NCBI GenBank assembly: GCA_917880885.1
Contig: OU862927.1
Coordinates: 37,909,571 to 37,973,570 of the forward strand
Direction of reading: 5' to 3'
Source: Limnephilus marmoratus
Taxonomy: Eukaryota > Arthropoda > Insecta > Trichoptera > Limnephilidae
DNA length: 64,000 nucleotides
The notes under the pieces are model-generated. The model was not told the origin of the DNA and did no database searches. It saw nothing but the letters and a program-made list of their open reading frames with translations. The position numbers were made by a program, and so were the translations under genes. Below are positions 1 through 9,483 of the stretch, piece by piece; positions within the stretch are counted from its first letter, which is position 1; each line of letters starts with the position of its first letter.

Positions 1-844
1 ACCCGCATTGTTTCGTATTTTTTTTTACAGCAGTGTATTTTGAGAGATTTACCTACCCTTACAAAAGCATCATAAAAGTTTCACCACGTGTGTAATTTAC
101 ATTCGTTTTTTGGGACGAGGTTATTCAACAGCCAAAGAGTGATGCGGGGTGGTGAGAATTATAAAACGTAGAGAGGAAATATTTGCAAAATACTTGTGAT
201 TTTTTTTCGCATTTTTCTTAGGAAATTATCTTTAAATGGTCAGTTTTGATCAGCTCTAAATGTTTTTTGCCCGCAAATAAGTCAGTTGAACAGCCACGTG
301 TTTATTTATTAATCCTTGAGAAATTATTTTTTTTTAATTTTTTACGAAAAATACAACTGTAAAATTGTTAGGTCTTCACTCAGGAGAAATCTTGGGATGC
401 CTTTTATAAATGAAGCACTTTTTTATAATTTAATTTCTTGATTTTTTATTGTTATGATTTGATATTTATAACTGACGACAATAATTTTTCCCCACCCAAC
501 GGACAAGGGTTCAGTAGTATTTTAAATTCTTAGTGCAAGTTTTCGTAAAGAAGTGAGTTAATTTTACTGATGCAAGCCTTTTTATAATGATTTCGTACAT
601 CTATATTTCCCTTGTTTGTTGGGTGAGAAAGGGACAAAAAATAAAAATAAAATGATTCTATCGACATCTAACGAACAAATCAGACAACTCTTAGATCGCA
701 ATCCAACCTTTGATGGTAACTCAAATCCATATCCATAATTGGTTTGAGTCCTGGGTCTAAATCCAAACAACAACCAATTTATAAATGTCCTTCTTATGTA
801 AGAAATTAATATATTAAATACTTCATCAAACACAACAAACTTAT
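1..844. other. AT-rich sequence, no gene seen
   Basis: Short AT-rich sequence without an open frame that resembles a protein. I see no RNA gene or clear repeat here. Confidence 0.5.
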
Positions 845-1010
845 TTTGTTGCACCGTTTTAATTCAAAATTAATACAACATTTAGTTGTAAATCATTTTA
901 TTCCTTTAAAAAAATGACATGTTTCGTGAGTGTAATGTCCAAATGATTTAACATAAGTTTTTTCTTACTATCCTTGTATTTAAATTGCGAACCATTTAAT
1001 TATTATATTA
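845..1010 (-). repeat. Dispersed repeat, copy 1
   Basis: About 90 bp here (around 915-1005) is closely matched by 1875-1962: a block starting at a TTTCGTGAGT motif, then a TTTTTTCTT run and a TTAAATTGCG motif. Read on the - strand, it also holds CACGAAACATGTC followed by AT-rich sequence. This resembles the downstream half of the hairpin element at 62137, but its left core is missing. Family unknown; probably a decayed retroelement end. Confidence 0.5.
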
Positions 1011-1390
1011 AACAAGGAGACACGGACACGCGTTGCTGTGGCTAATGTAACACAACGCCATTACCCAACCATTATAAAATCCACACCCCCCGCTTGCCAG
1101 CTGCCCGCTGCTCGCTGTCCGCTGCCTGAACTGAATATTTGAATTTCTCGGCTTATATCTACATCTTTTATCTATTCTCGGCTTTTTATAAAAAGCATGT
1201 ATTATACATATAAACCTTCCTCTTGAATCACTCTATCTATTGGCGAAAACCGCATGAAAATCCGTTTCGCAGTTTAAAAGATCTATGCGCACATTCATTT
1301 TGAGCGACTTCATTTTATACTATGTAATGATGATGAAGACAATATAAGCGAAATTTAATCGAAAATCTGGAAACAGAAAAATCACAAAAC
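1011..1390. other. No gene seen
   Basis: Contains a short GC-rich stretch with CTGCCCGCTGC-type imperfect repeats (about 1095-1128). No coding or RNA feature recognised. Confidence 0.45.
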
Positions 1391-1396
1391 GATATT

Positions 1397-1468
1397 GGCA
1401 CCTCTGGGACTTGAACCTAGAACCTCTCACTTTCCGGGCGAATTTGCTGTCCACTGCGCCAAGGTGTC
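1397..1468 (-). tRNA. tRNA-like sequence, probably a tRNA pseudogene
   Basis: On the - strand these 72 nt fold roughly as a tRNA. The acceptor stem pairs 6 of 7 (GACACCT/AGGTGCC). The internal A box TGGCGCAGTGG fits the consensus. The T arm has a TTCAAGT loop and 4 of 5 stem pairs, with a B box GGTTCAAGTCC. The anticodon stem TTCGC/GTGAG pairs, but its loop is CCGGAAA, so position 33 is C instead of the near-invariant T, and the D stem is weak. The would-be anticodon is GGA, yet the long variable arm of a serine tRNA is absent. I infer a pseudogene or a SINE head rather than a working tRNA. Confidence 0.55.
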
Positions 1469-1697
1469 GATGTCGAATTCGGTCATTTTTTACTGTATCA
1501 TACTTTTAACTGTATCATACTAAGAACCACCCACATTATCTTCATTTTCTTAACGCATATTTTATTGGCTACTATCTTTATGTATGATTGCAAGATTCAA
1601 ACCCGAACTAAATACAATCGAGATAGTGTCTGGATACATTTTTATCCATTTTATTTAAAATGCGACATCTATTGACTTTTCTGCAAGTCTAACATGA

Positions 1698-1841
1698 ATA
1701 TTTTTATTTTTATTTTAACTTCATGAGTAAAACGTCAAATTGAAATATTTAATTTAATAAAGACACTGTGTCTCCGGTGTCTTTATTTAATTAAATATTT
1801 TAATTTGAGGTTTTACTCACATAGAATAAAAATAAAAATAT
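1698..1841. repeat. Long near-perfect inverted repeat (foldback element)
   Basis: Two arms of about 65-70 bp flank a short centre near 1766-1776. The inner arms hold AATAAAGACAC and GTGTCTTTATT; the outer arms run through GAGTAAAACGTC/GAGGTTTTACTC to the A/T-rich ends. Only a few mismatches are visible. It carries no coding capacity, so it is a MITE-like foldback unit or a palindromic duplication. Confidence 0.7.
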
Positions 1842-1849
1842 TAATAAAC

Positions 1850-1965
1850 TTAGTTGTAGTTGTTTTAAAAAAATCAAAATGTTTCGTGAGTAATAGATAC
1901 TATAATTTCCAAGTTTTTTCTTGCTATCCTTATATTTAAATTGCGGACCATTTAAATATTGTGTT
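1850..1965 (-). repeat. Dispersed repeat, copy 2
   Basis: Second copy of the repeat at 845-1010, sharing the TTTCGTGAGT start, a TTTTTTCTTGCTATCCTTAT block and the TTTAAATTGCGGACCATTT end. It abuts the inverted repeat at 1698-1841. Confidence 0.5.
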
Positions 1966-2174
1966 CTTATACTTTGAGCCCTCATACAATTTCTGATTGG
2001 TATTCATGTTATTTTTATTTAAGAGTGAATACCGATTTGAACGAAACTAATGTCGACGACCTTTTGACTAGGGATGTCGAAAGTGAAAAAAAATCGATTT
2101 ATCGATGTATCGATATTTATTAAAATATTAATATCGACGTCGATATTGATATTTATTAAAATATCAATATTGAC

Positions 2175-2390
2175 AATTTTTTGTATTTCTTGGGCATTAA
2201 CTATGTAACAATTTCTAGACATTTTGTTTTTTAAAGAGTTTTATTAAATGTACATTTGTTACTTAAATTTAATTTTTCCGCGACCGGTTTCGATACAACC
2301 GTATCATTCACGAGCAGAATTAAAACTAATTATTAAAACTAACTATTAAAACAGTAACAAATGTACATTTAATAAAACTCTTTAAAAAAC
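2175..2390 (-). mobile_element. Short foldback insertion with a hairpin core
   Basis: Arms of about 44 bp, perfect or nearly so, lie at 2221-2264 and 2352-2395 (start TTTTGTTTTTTAAAGAG). The 17-bp sequence AAAATATCAATATTGAC occurs on both sides, at 2158-2174 and 2391-2407, as a possible target duplication, but this region is low in complexity so chance is possible. Between the arms, - strand 2278-2317 holds a hairpin (GATAC/GTATC) followed by GAAACCGG, a decayed relative of the hammerhead-like motif at 50466. Best read as a rearranged end of that retroelement family. Confidence 0.55.
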
Positions 2391-2407
2391 AAAATATCAA
2401 TATTGAC

Positions 2408-3810
2408 GTCTATATTTCGAGAAAAAATTTCGATATATCGGCAAAATTTTCAAAAGATTTTGCGTTTCTAAAATAATATTGTATTCAGCTCAATATTATC
2501 GATGGTAATTGTACAAAAATTTCAATAAAAATGAAGGTACTTTTATCAGTATTGCTTTTTATTAGGAAATAATTACAAAAATATCGAAAACTAAATAATA
2601 TATTTTTTAATCTTTTGGTTGCGTCTTCTTTGTATACGTCTCAGTAACACTTCATACTGTCACTGATAATCTGTCGAAAAGGACTTCGTGTTTGAAGCAA
2701 GGTTTAGTCAATAATCATGGACAATTGGAAACCAACACATAGGAGTGGCTTAGAAAAAATGTCGGAAAATAGCATGCATTTCTATGTATGTCCCTACAAA
2801 TATGAGATAGTATCAGTGATCACAAATACTAATGGAAAGACAATAGATTTTAGCTGTTAATAGTTCAAATTTCAACCGCCAGATTTCATGACCCAACCCA
2901 GTTACTTTTTTTCCGTTCGTACCTGTACGGTTTTTGATTCTAGTGAGTTTAGAAACGTAAATAAAAAATATCGTTTTTGATACAATTTTTGATATTGTAT
3001 ATTTTGTATCGACATATCGGATCAAAATATATCGGCTAAAAATATCGATACAAAGATATATCGATACTTTTCCAACAAGCCTACTTTTGACCTGTAGGTC
3101 CAAGATAAACTAATGAATTTGGTTATCTATTCAGGAAAGAAATTCAATCTTTTAATTCAATTTAAAGTAAAATGAGATTGACATTTACTACCACAACTAG
3201 TCTACCACAACGCTCTTACATCGGTTTATTTCAGTGAATTTTCTTAATTTATTACTGGTTTTACTCTGCTTTGTTCGAGTTTTTTTCGATATAAAGATGA
3301 AATAATTTTACGTCGAAATATATATTTTAAAATTTGAAAATTCGTGACGAAAATGTTAATGACATAGCAATTCCAAACTGAAAAAAGCTTTGTCGATAAA
3401 GCCTACCTTGTGAGGGTTTTTTAGAGAGCGAAATACACAAGTGCGTATCTGGCTTTGCACAAATTTTGACTTAACACTTTTTATTTAAATTATAATAAAC
3501 AATTTTTTTAAAATAGAAAAAATGGGTTGAAACCACAGATAATAGAATTCTCTTATCTAAGGTTGAAACTCTGGTAAGTAAGAGGGAACCAGAAATACGT
3601 CACTTTTAAGTCAGATTTTAGACGTATTGACTCTTTTCCACAAAAAAATTATGAATTGATTTCAAAATATTGTTCTTTGATCTAGCAAACGCATTTTTTA
3701 AATTTTAAGAAAAATTGTTTATTGTTAGAATAATAGGGTTACACCATAGGTCGTTGGCAGATTTGTTAAATTAAAAAAAAAAAATTTGTATTAAACAACA
3801 TCCATTTCAT
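2408..3810. other. AT-rich sequence with ATCGATA-rich stretches, no gene
   Basis: Many short ATCGATAT/TATCGA motifs occur here (2080-2190, 2400-2450 and 2960-3070), giving a loosely repetitive region. No open frame resembles a known protein. Confidence 0.45.
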
Positions 3811-3815
3811 ATCAT

Positions 3816-4090
3816 TGTGATGACCGTGGCCGGTTATCAGCATTACCTTCTGGACTCCTGCTGATGGATCCAGATTCCTTATGATGGTGATCTCAGTACA
3901 GGGCGTTTGACAATAATAAGTCGTAGGTAGACTTAGTGAGTTTATTCCGAGATTGTGTACAGGTGTGCTTCCTACGAAGCGATAATGCAAAGAGGACGGT
4001 AGACAACAATCACACCCTTTTATACGTGCCTCATGCTGTCTCACTCATACACGCATGTCTCTTCATACCGCAAGACATACGTTCACCACA
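3816..4090 (-). repeat. 3' LTR
   Basis: 275 bp, matching 7999-8273 without a visible difference. On the - strand it holds a TATAAAA box (plus positions 4018-4024) and an AATAAA signal about 75 bp further on (3941-3946), which fits a U3-R-U5 layout. Confidence 0.9.
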
Positions 4091-4102
4091 TCCCTCCACA
4101 CT
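4091..4102 (-). promoter_or_regulatory. Polypurine tract
   Basis: The - strand sequence directly before the 3' LTR is TGTGGAGGGA, a purine-rich tract at the place where plus-strand DNA synthesis starts in LTR retrotransposons. Confidence 0.55.
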
Positions 4103-4222
4103 TAAATCCGAAGACAGTTACACAACATGAACTAATAATTATTTACAATACATAAAATATTCCAATATTTACAATGTAAGTAATTCATGTTGAGTCGAGA
4201 GCTGAGTGCTGCCTTCATTGAC

Positions 4223-7200
4223 TCATCTGTGTGTTCGTGGTCGTAGTCGGTCCTTCCAATTTCCCGACGTTGACGCCACTGGATCACTGGAGCTGGAAGG
4301 AGAAGGAGAAAAACCCATTAGACTGTCATCCAGGCCAAAGCTGGAGACATCGTATTCATCATACGACAGTCTCTTCGTCTCAGACGCGACATAAGGATTG
4401 CTGTGTTTCTTTTCCCATGACACACATAATTTAGACAACTGATCAAAATGCCTTTTCCAAAACATAATTTTACCATTTAAATTTACCTCAATTATATAAA
4501 GTTTTTTTCCTAATTGTTTATACACTTTCCCTGGTACCCATTTATCATTGTTTTGGTCTCTGAAATCTCTAACCATTACCTTTTGATTAATCGAAAAACC
4601 CCCCGATTCTTTATTATTTCTTTTATAATAATATTTTTGATTTTCCTGACATTTAGACATTTTAATTTTTGTTTCTTTCTTAATTCTATTATCCTTATCT
4701 CTCCCCCCTCTCGGTACAAAACTGTTTAAGTTTGACCTTAGTTTCCTTCCAAACATTACAACTGCAGGTTCTAAGCCAGTTGTACAGTGTGGTGCATTTC
4801 TGTAATCAATTAAAAAATTTCCTAATTTTTCCTCATAACCTGACTGAAACTTATTTCTTATCATCATTTTTTTTAAAAAATTTTTACACGTTCGAACCGC
4901 GTTTTCTGCTAGACCATTTGATTGTGGATGATTTACCGGAGTAGTTAAATGTTTGATGTTATTCATCTCACAAAACTCTTTGAAGTCCGCTGACATGAAA
5001 GCGGCTCCATTATCTGAAACTATTGTCTGTACACTCCCGAAATAACTAAATAAACCCTTTAATATTTTAATAGTGTTATACGAATTTGGAGACTTTACTT
5101 CTACACAGTCTAACCATTTTGAGGTTGAGTCAATAATTACAAGAAAATATTTATTTGCAACTGGGCCCGCATAATCAATATGCACCCTACTCCATATTTC
5201 TTCCGTTATAGGCCACGGAGTCAATTCGCTCTTTGGTTGCGAAGGTTGAACCTCTGAACAATTTTCGCATCCTCTCGCTAAAAGTTCAATATTTCCATCT
5301 ATCCCTGGCCACCAAAATATACCTCTGGCTAAACCTTTCATCTTTGCTATACCTAGATGAGATCTATGTAACAAGTTTAAAATTTTTTCTCTTAAACTTA
5401 CTGGAATTATTAGCCTATGATTCCAAAAAAAACAATCATCAATTATGGATAACTCATTCCGTTTAATCCAGTAAATCCATTTTGAATCCTCCTTGTTTAT
5501 TTTATTTGGCCACCCTGTTCTGAGATAATGTTTAATTTCCAATAAAATTTTATCTGTACTTGATTCCGCTTTAATTTCCTCTACATCTATAGGTAAATCT
5601 CTGTTATTTTTAAATAAACTTAGAATTTGAGTATCCAAGTCATTCTCTACGTGAACTGGTTCCTCATTCCTAATTAATTCTAATTGCACTTTACTTTTAT
5701 TAAAACTACCCGCTTTCTCCGAAAAAACCTCCTGGAATTTTCGAATTTTTTTATTCACTTTACTTTTACCACTCTCAAATACACTATTAGAAAAAATTTC
5801 ACTACCCTCCTGGGATGAAATTGATTGTAAATCACTTCTATCATCATCAAAACCACTATGAGAAAAAATTTCACTACCCTCCTGGGATGAAATTGATTGT
5901 AAATCACTTCTATCATTCTCAAAAACACTATGAGAAAAAATTTCACTACCCTCCTGGGCTGAAATTGATTGTTCATTTATTTCCCCATTATTTTTTTCTA
6001 TTGGAACGATTGGTGACGCAAACTTACTATAGTTTACCGGAACTGAAATACCTTCCGATTGTAAACATCCCAATTCCGATTTAACCTTTGCTTTTAAAGC
6101 AAACGGTATATTTCTCGGATTGCAGAATTTCGGTTCCGCATTCTCTTTTAATTTCAAATGCACTTTATATTTATTGAATTTACCCAGTTTCTCCGAAAAA
6201 ACCTCCGGGAATTTCCGAATTAAATTATCAATTACACTAGTATTATTCTCAACCATATTGTGAGAAACATTTTCACTTCCCTCCTGTGATAAAGTAGATT
6301 TTAAACCCGTAAATCCAATATTAAACTTTTTAATGAAATCACGCCCTAGAACCGTAATTGTTCCCTGTTTTACTACGCAAAATTCTAACATTTCCCTATA
6401 ACCGTTAAAATCAACTGTTAATAAGATACAACCCAATAAATTTAACTTACAGTTAGCGTAACCCATTAAGGTTAAATCCTTTGGTTTTAACATCAAATGT
6501 TTGAAATGTTTAACATAATCTTCGTCCGTTAAAATCGAAATTGCCGCCCCTGTGTCCAATAAACCGTTTAGTTCGACATTATTCACTAAAACTTTGCACA
6601 ATATTGGTTCACAATATACTGCGTTTATCCGCAACATGTTTTTATGTTCCTGCGTATTTACGAACACTGAAGAAATGTTATTATATTTTAAACCGCGACA
6701 TATCTTCCCAATATGCCCTTTCACTCTGCATTTATAACAAAACACGTCTTTAAATTTACAGTTTACTGAATCGTGATAATTCCCGCAATGTTTACACTTT
6801 GTTCGGTCCGCTGACCTCGCTCTGTACGATGTAACATTCTTGTCCGAAGTTCTAAAAAAATGTTTACCTACCGAATTTTGTTTTTGTGACAAATTGTTCG
6901 ATGTATTTTTAAATTTATTTACTAAATCAACACTTTCCGTTTTAATTTGCTTATTCATTACCTCGAATGAATCCATAGCAATAGCACATTCTATAACCTT
7001 TTTTAATGAAAAGTTTTCAGCCTCTACAAATAATTTCTCCTTAATACGCCCCACTCGAAGACCGGTGACAAAAACATCTTTTAAATTATATTCAAGTCTG
7101 TCCTCGAATTTGCAAAATTTAACGAGATTTCTTAACCGTGCTATATAATCATTAACCGATTCTGAACTTTTTTGTTTCGTAGCAAAAAAAATTTCGCGCT

Positions 7201-7468
7201 CTTTGAAAACATTTCGTTTGATACCTACATGATTCTCTAGTAATAACAATAAATTTTCGACCGTAATATCTGTAATTTTTTTAGGAAAACACAAATCAAT
7301 CAATAAATCTATTGTCTCTGTGTGTAAATGAGATATTAAAACCGCTCTCTTTTTTTCTACCGAATTTAACTTGTCATCATTGACGAGGATGAACTGTTCG
7401 TATTGCAACACGAACGTCTCCAGTTTGTCCCTCAAATGACAAAACCTGGGCAGTTCTCCCCCTTCCAT
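4223..7468 (-). CDS. Gag-protease-integrase polyprotein without RT/RNase H
   Basis: The open frame runs upstream to 7516, but the Met at 7468 (MEGGELPRF) is the likelier start. It is followed by a gag domain similar to that of the second LTR element. In residues of the full frame: two zinc knuckles near 239-271 (the second is CYKCRVKGHIGKIC), a protease active site LLDTGAAIS near 319, and a pre-RT segment ending in SKFASPIVPIEKNNGEI. Where reverse transcriptase should continue, a threefold 24-residue repeat (core QEGSEIFSHS) takes over, followed by a second diverged copy of the pre-RT segment. Integrase then begins near residue 715 with an HHCC finger (LHRSHLG, CENC) and has all three catalytic acids (HIDYAGP, VSDNGAAF, GLAENAV), then a C-terminal domain. 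RT and RNase H are absent, yet the frame has no stop. Integrase could work; the element cannot copy itself. Confidence 0.88.
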   Translation of the reverse strand: MEGGELPRFCHLRDKLETFVLQYEQFILVNDDKLNSVEKKRAVLISHLHTETIDLLIDLCFPKKITDITVENLLLLLENHVGIKRNVFKEREIFFATKQKSSESVNDYIARLRNLVKFCKFEDRLEYNLKDVFVTGLRVGRIKEKLFVEAENFSLKKVIECAIAMDSFEVMNKQIKTESVDLVNKFKNTSNNLSQKQNSVGKHFFRTSDKNVTSYRARSADRTKCKHCGNYHDSVNCKFKDVFCYKCRVKGHIGKICRGLKYNNISSVFVNTQEHKNMLRINAVYCEPILCKVLVNNVELNGLLDTGAAISILTDEDYVKHFKHLMLKPKDLTLMGYANCKLNLLGCILLTVDFNGYREMLEFCVVKQGTITVLGRDFIKKFNIGFTGLKSTLSQEGSENVSHNMVENNTSVIDNLIRKFPEVFSEKLGKFNKYKVHLKLKENAEPKFCNPRNIPFALKAKVKSELGCLQSEGISVPVNYSKFASPIVPIEKNNGEINEQSISAQEGSEIFSHSVFENDRSDLQSISSQEGSEIFSHSGFDDDRSDLQSISSQEGSEIFSNSVFESGKSKVNKKIRKFQEVFSEKAGSFNKSKVQLELIRNEEPVHVENDLDTQILSLFKNNRDLPIDVEEIKAESSTDKILLEIKHYLRTGWPNKINKEDSKWIYWIKRNELSIIDDCFFWNHRLIIPVSLREKILNLLHRSHLGIAKMKGLARGIFWWPGIDGNIELLARGCENCSEVQPSQPKSELTPWPITEEIWSRVHIDYAGPVANKYFLVIIDSTSKWLDCVEVKSPNSYNTIKILKGLFSYFGSVQTIVSDNGAAFMSADFKEFCEMNNIKHLTTPVNHPQSNGLAENAVRTCKNFLKKMMIRNKFQSGYEEKLGNFLIDYRNAPHCTTGLEPAVVMFGRKLRSNLNSFVPRGGRDKDNRIKKETKIKMSKCQENQKYYYKRNNKESGGFSINQKVMVRDFRDQNNDKWVPGKVYKQLGKKLYIIEVNLNGKIMFWKRHFDQLSKLCVSWEKKHSNPYVASETKRLSYDEYDVSSFGLDDSLMGFSPSPSSSSDPVASTSGNWKDRLRPRTHR
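5792..5990 (-). repeat. 72-bp in-frame tandem repeat replacing RT
   Basis: About 2.7 copies of a 72-bp unit that keeps the reading frame (24 residues each, core QEGSEIFSHS). The unit resembles the sequence at about 6230-6300 just ahead of the RT start (SQEGSENVSHN), so it probably arose by slippage or template switching in the pre-RT spacer. Confidence 0.85.
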
Positions 7469-7839
7469 CTTCACACAGATACAATCAATAAAAGCAGAAA
7501 ATTTTACAAACAGCACTCAACTCACGACTCTGTTGACTTGATGCTGCTGCTCCGATCTCGCCCTTCCGCGGACCGTCTCCTGGCTCCTGAACCCTGGTCG
7601 TCCTTCTAATGCGCCGGCACGCCTTCCGTGAGGTCTGCACCTGGTCTCTGATCTTCTCCTGAAGACCCGGACTTCTCCATCCACGCCTTACGTGTATGCT
7701 CCTCCAGGTTCTCGGCACTGAATAAACCTATCCAGCGCCTTGCTATTCCTCGGATGCCAATTTCTGCTGCTCTTGCTCTTCCTGAATGTGATCTGGCCTG
7801 ATGCTGCCTGATCACCTATTGTCCACTGTAGCCTCAATC
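7469..7839 (-). other. Leader region between primer-binding site and gag
   Basis: Untranslated leader of the first LTR element, with a relatively GC-rich composition. Open frames in it are short and resemble nothing I know. Confidence 0.5.
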
Positions 7840-7998
7840 TCGTGATGTTTGCTGCCAAATGTGATTTTGGCTGCTGCGTAAATCTTCTTCCTTTATAGGC
7901 TGCGCCAAATGTGATATGATTTGACTGCTTCTCGTTCCTTTTCAGCTGCGCCAAATGTGATTTTGGCTGCTTCTCGTTCCTTTATCGGCTGCGCCAAA
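7840..7998 (-). repeat. Primer-binding site in tandem copies
   Basis: On the - strand the 5' LTR is followed by TTTGGCGCAGCCGATAAAGG. The TGG start would pair with the CCA end of a tRNA primer. The plus-strand phrase CTGCGCCAAATGTGAT occurs at about 7900-7915, 7947-7962 and at the LTR junction 7988-8003, with a shorter relative (GCTGCCAAATGTGAT) near 7850. Each copy includes the first bases of the LTR edge (TGTGAT), so primer-site/LTR junctions are repeated in tandem. Confidence 0.65.
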
Positions 7999-8273
7999 TG
8001 TGATGACCGTGGCCGGTTATCAGCATTACCTTCTGGACTCCTGCTGATGGATCCAGATTCCTTATGATGGTGATCTCAGTACAGGGCGTTTGACAATAAT
8101 AAGTCGTAGGTAGACTTAGTGAGTTTATTCCGAGATTGTGTACAGGTGTGCTTCCTACGAAGCGATAATGCAAAGAGGACGGTAGACAACAATCACACCC
8201 TTTTATACGTGCCTCATGCTGTCTCACTCATACACGCATGTCTCTTCATACCGCAAGACATACGTTCACCACA
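7999..8273 (-). repeat. 5' LTR
   Basis: 275-bp LTR with the TATAAAA box (complement of 8201-8207) that would drive the - strand transcript. Same sequence as 3816-4090. Confidence 0.9.
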
Positions 8274-8278
8274 ATCAT

Positions 8279-9480
8279 AATATAATCATGCAGTAAAATA
8301 AATTAATACATTATCTAGTAAAAGCATGTTTCAGAATTTTCATCATCAAATCATTAAAAAATATACATACATGTGTTTCTTGATGAAAATTGGTCCGTAA
8401 AAAAACTAATATATTTAAGATTTTTTTGCATTCTTATTTTGCTTAGACATTATTGAAAAATGATAAATACTTATGATCAAAAAATAATTACACAAAGTAC
8501 ATAATTTAAATAGTTTTATCATCACGCCTTTCAGCATTTTTGGATGTAGGTATAAATGAAAGCGAATTTGGAACGAAATAAAATCGATATTTTGTTATAA
8601 TTTTAAAAAGCTGGTACGGAGAATAATTAATCTTTCTCATTGGAACCGCCCTGTATGATCGTAAGAAGATCTTTCGACTGGCTGGTTATAAGAATGATGT
8701 ATTAGGTAAAATGAATAAAAGTTGTAATGATCTAAAAATATTTTTCTTCATTTATTTAGGGGGAGAGATAAAACGAAATAAATGTTCGCAGCCAGTCTGC
8801 ATCCGAACCGAGGCTAGGTTACTTAACAATAAAATAGTAAAAAGTATTTAAAATAATACCAAATCTGAATAATGAAACAAATTTTCTTCTTAGAAATAAC
8901 ATTTTAAGCTAACAATATGGAATAAAAGAGAAAATCATTTTCCATTGTTTTTTTTAATTATTTATCTCTGGCCAAAGGAAATTTAGCATTCCGCCACCCG
9001 TAATTTTTTTTTTCGTTTTCTGTGACATTAATAATACTTGGTTAATTAATATAGCACCGTTTTTGTAAGAAATCACCTCAAGGGCGTAACATTGTAATAC
9101 GCCCACAACAATAATGCATACCTGTTAGAGGGGAGGAATCGTATAATGAAATATGCATAAGTCCTCTTAAAAACTGTTTAAAAATGCTTCGTTAAAGGTA
9201 TTTTTTATTGTAGCGAAAACCACGAGGTCCTTAGAGCAGCTTTGCAAGAAACACTCTAGTTAATTTGCACCAAAACACATAAATTACAATAGAAATCAAA
9301 ACAAACTCTATGTATATAATACCCGATCCAAAAATAATGAACTAATCCAATCGCCTCTTGCTAAAACACCAATTGAACAAGGACATTTTAAGTTTATAGC
9401 TTTTAAATATTGCCAAACACTTTTAGCTACGCTTACACAAATAAAGAATTAATTGAAATAAATGAATAAAAATAAATAAG
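8279..9480. other. No gene seen
   Basis: AT-rich sequence with several stops in all frames. I recognise no repeat or RNA in it. Confidence 0.45.
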
Positions 9481-9483
9481 ATA

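Larger units (their letters stand above)
3816..8273 (-). mobile_element. LTR retrotransposon (Ty3/gypsy-like) lacking reverse transcriptase
   Basis: Complete insertion of 4458 bp. Two 275-bp LTRs start TGTG and end CACA, and a 5-bp target duplication ATCAT lies at 3811-3815 and 8274-8278. The LTRs look identical along their whole length, which points to very recent integration. Transcription runs on the - strand: 5' LTR 7999-8273, leader with primer-binding site, one gag-pol frame, polypurine tract, 3' LTR 3816-4090. The frame carries gag, zinc knuckles, aspartic protease and integrase, but reverse transcriptase and RNase H are missing, so the element must have been copied by another element's enzyme. 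The protein-domain order (integrase last) and tRNA-type priming support Ty3/gypsy. Confidence 0.9.

Noticed and set aside
5815..6084. Plus-strand frame with repeated PPGMKLIVNHFYH text
   Set aside because: It is the antisense reading of the 72-bp repeat inside the retrotransposon polyprotein frame.
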